Part shown: piece after piece, positions 42,161 to 42,434 of the stretch
How positions within the stretch are numbered: the stretch's first letter is position 1
Layout of the letters: every line of letters begins with the position of its first letter
Source: Deltaproteobacteria bacterium
Lineage (GTDB): Bacteria > Desulfobacterota > Desulfomonilia > Desulfomonilales > Desulfomonilaceae
Length of the DNA: 42,434 bases
NCBI GenBank assembly: GCA_016875095.1
Contig: VGSG01000027.1
Location: forward strand, 1-42,434
Direction of reading: 5' to 3'
Translations under genes and position numbers: made by a program
The notes under the pieces: model-generated
Seen by the model: only the letters and a program-made list of their open reading frames with translations
Told to the model about the DNA's origin: nothing
Database searches by the model: none

Positions 42161-42434
42161 TCACTTCTTCGCGGTCATGGGTCCTGGTTTGAGCCCGAAG
42201 TAGTTGATCGCATTCACGGGGGAATCCGGCAAGACCGGGTAGTCCAAGCTTTGCCGGAAAAGCTGATAGCCCGCGTCGCGGAAGAACGCGCGATAATGAC
42301 GGTCTTCATAACTATGTCTGCCGGAATCGTCTGCGGGCGCCTTTGGCGCCAGGCGCCCGCTCAATAGAGATCGCATCCACCATTTCCCACGCCGGCGCCA
42401 CGACTTAGGCCCTTCGATGTGCTCGCACGTTACG
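42161..42434 (-). CDS. C-terminal part of a probable methyltransferase, cut by the window edge
   Basis: The frame enters from the right edge in phase with ...VTCEHIEGPKSWRRRGKWWM and ends at 42161, so the 91 residues in the window are the 3' end of a longer gene, not a 71-residue protein. The pattern HSYEDRHYRAFFRDAGYQLF is the usual last helix-and-strand of SAM-dependent methyltransferases acting on sugars or lipid-linked glycans. The catalytic SAM-binding part lies outside the window. It precedes the DegT aminotransferase in the same direction, 133 bases away. Confidence 0.6.
   Translation of the reverse strand, partial: VTCEHIEGPKSWRRRGKWWMRSLLSGRLAPKAPADDSGRHSYEDRHYRAFFRDAGYQLFRQSLDYPVLPDSPVNAINYFGLKPGPMTAKK

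Overview
The window reads as chromosomal DNA of a GC-rich Gram-negative bacterium, most likely an anaerobic Desulfobacterota (former Deltaproteobacteria) relative. This is inferred from the mix of coenzyme A catabolism, a B12-dependent mutase, stand-alone alpha subunits of ADP-forming acyl-CoA synthetases, an Hsp20 cluster and short GC-rich intergenic palindromes. No rRNA, tRNA, CRISPR array or 16S marker was seen, so taxonomy is an inference. Two 60-base lines were counted by hand: 58% G+C at 4381-4440 and 40% at 27901-27960, so composition is not uniform.

Layout. 1-2.4 kb: edge of a transposase gene, a KefB-type cation/proton antiporter, and a truncated antibiotic-biosynthesis-monooxygenase-like gene. 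2.5-22.9 kb: a large acyl-CoA catabolic locus. It contains a TetR regulator; a B12 mutase (large subunit, B12 subunit, MeaB-type GTPase) with an SDR dehydrogenase; an AMP-forming acyl-CoA ligase with a complete Liv-type ABC importer (livGHMKF order on the minus strand); an acyl-CoA dehydrogenase followed by a 4-hydroxybutyryl-CoA-dehydratase-like flavoprotein; and a second operon of TetR, acyl-CoA dehydrogenase, EtfB and EtfA. 23.3-25.6 kb: a secreted two-gene pair resembling planctomycete proteins. 25.9-28.9 kb: a cysteine hydrolase and a more A+T-rich saccharopine-dehydrogenase-like/aminotransferase pair. 29.3-32.4 kb: a ddl, sugar nucleotidyltransferase, sugar kinase operon resembling cell-wall recycling (AmgK/MurU). 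32.6-35.2 kb: a ModE-like DNA-binding protein, a small membrane protein and three Hsp20 genes. 35.9-38.8 kb: two overlapping ADP-forming acyl-CoA synthetase alpha-type genes ending in a clear terminator. 39-42.4 kb: a TIM-barrel isomerase-like protein and the start of a polysaccharide cluster (glycosyltransferase, DegT aminotransferase, methyltransferase cut by the window edge).

How it may work together (inference): the Liv-type importer brings in a carboxylic acid, the ligase activates it, and the two dehydrogenases oxidise acyl-CoA intermediates and pass electrons to EtfAB. The dehydratase-like protein and the B12 mutase would rearrange the carbon skeleton, and the SDR would oxidise a hydroxyacyl intermediate. 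The mutase lacks the residues that define methylmalonyl-CoA mutase. The dehydratase-like protein lacks key residues of 4-hydroxybutyryl-CoA dehydratase, and both dehydrogenases differ at the usual catalytic Glu. Taken together, this is the best candidate in the window for an undescribed pathway. Palindromic TetR-type operators lie in front of the mutase operon and in front of the second tetR gene.
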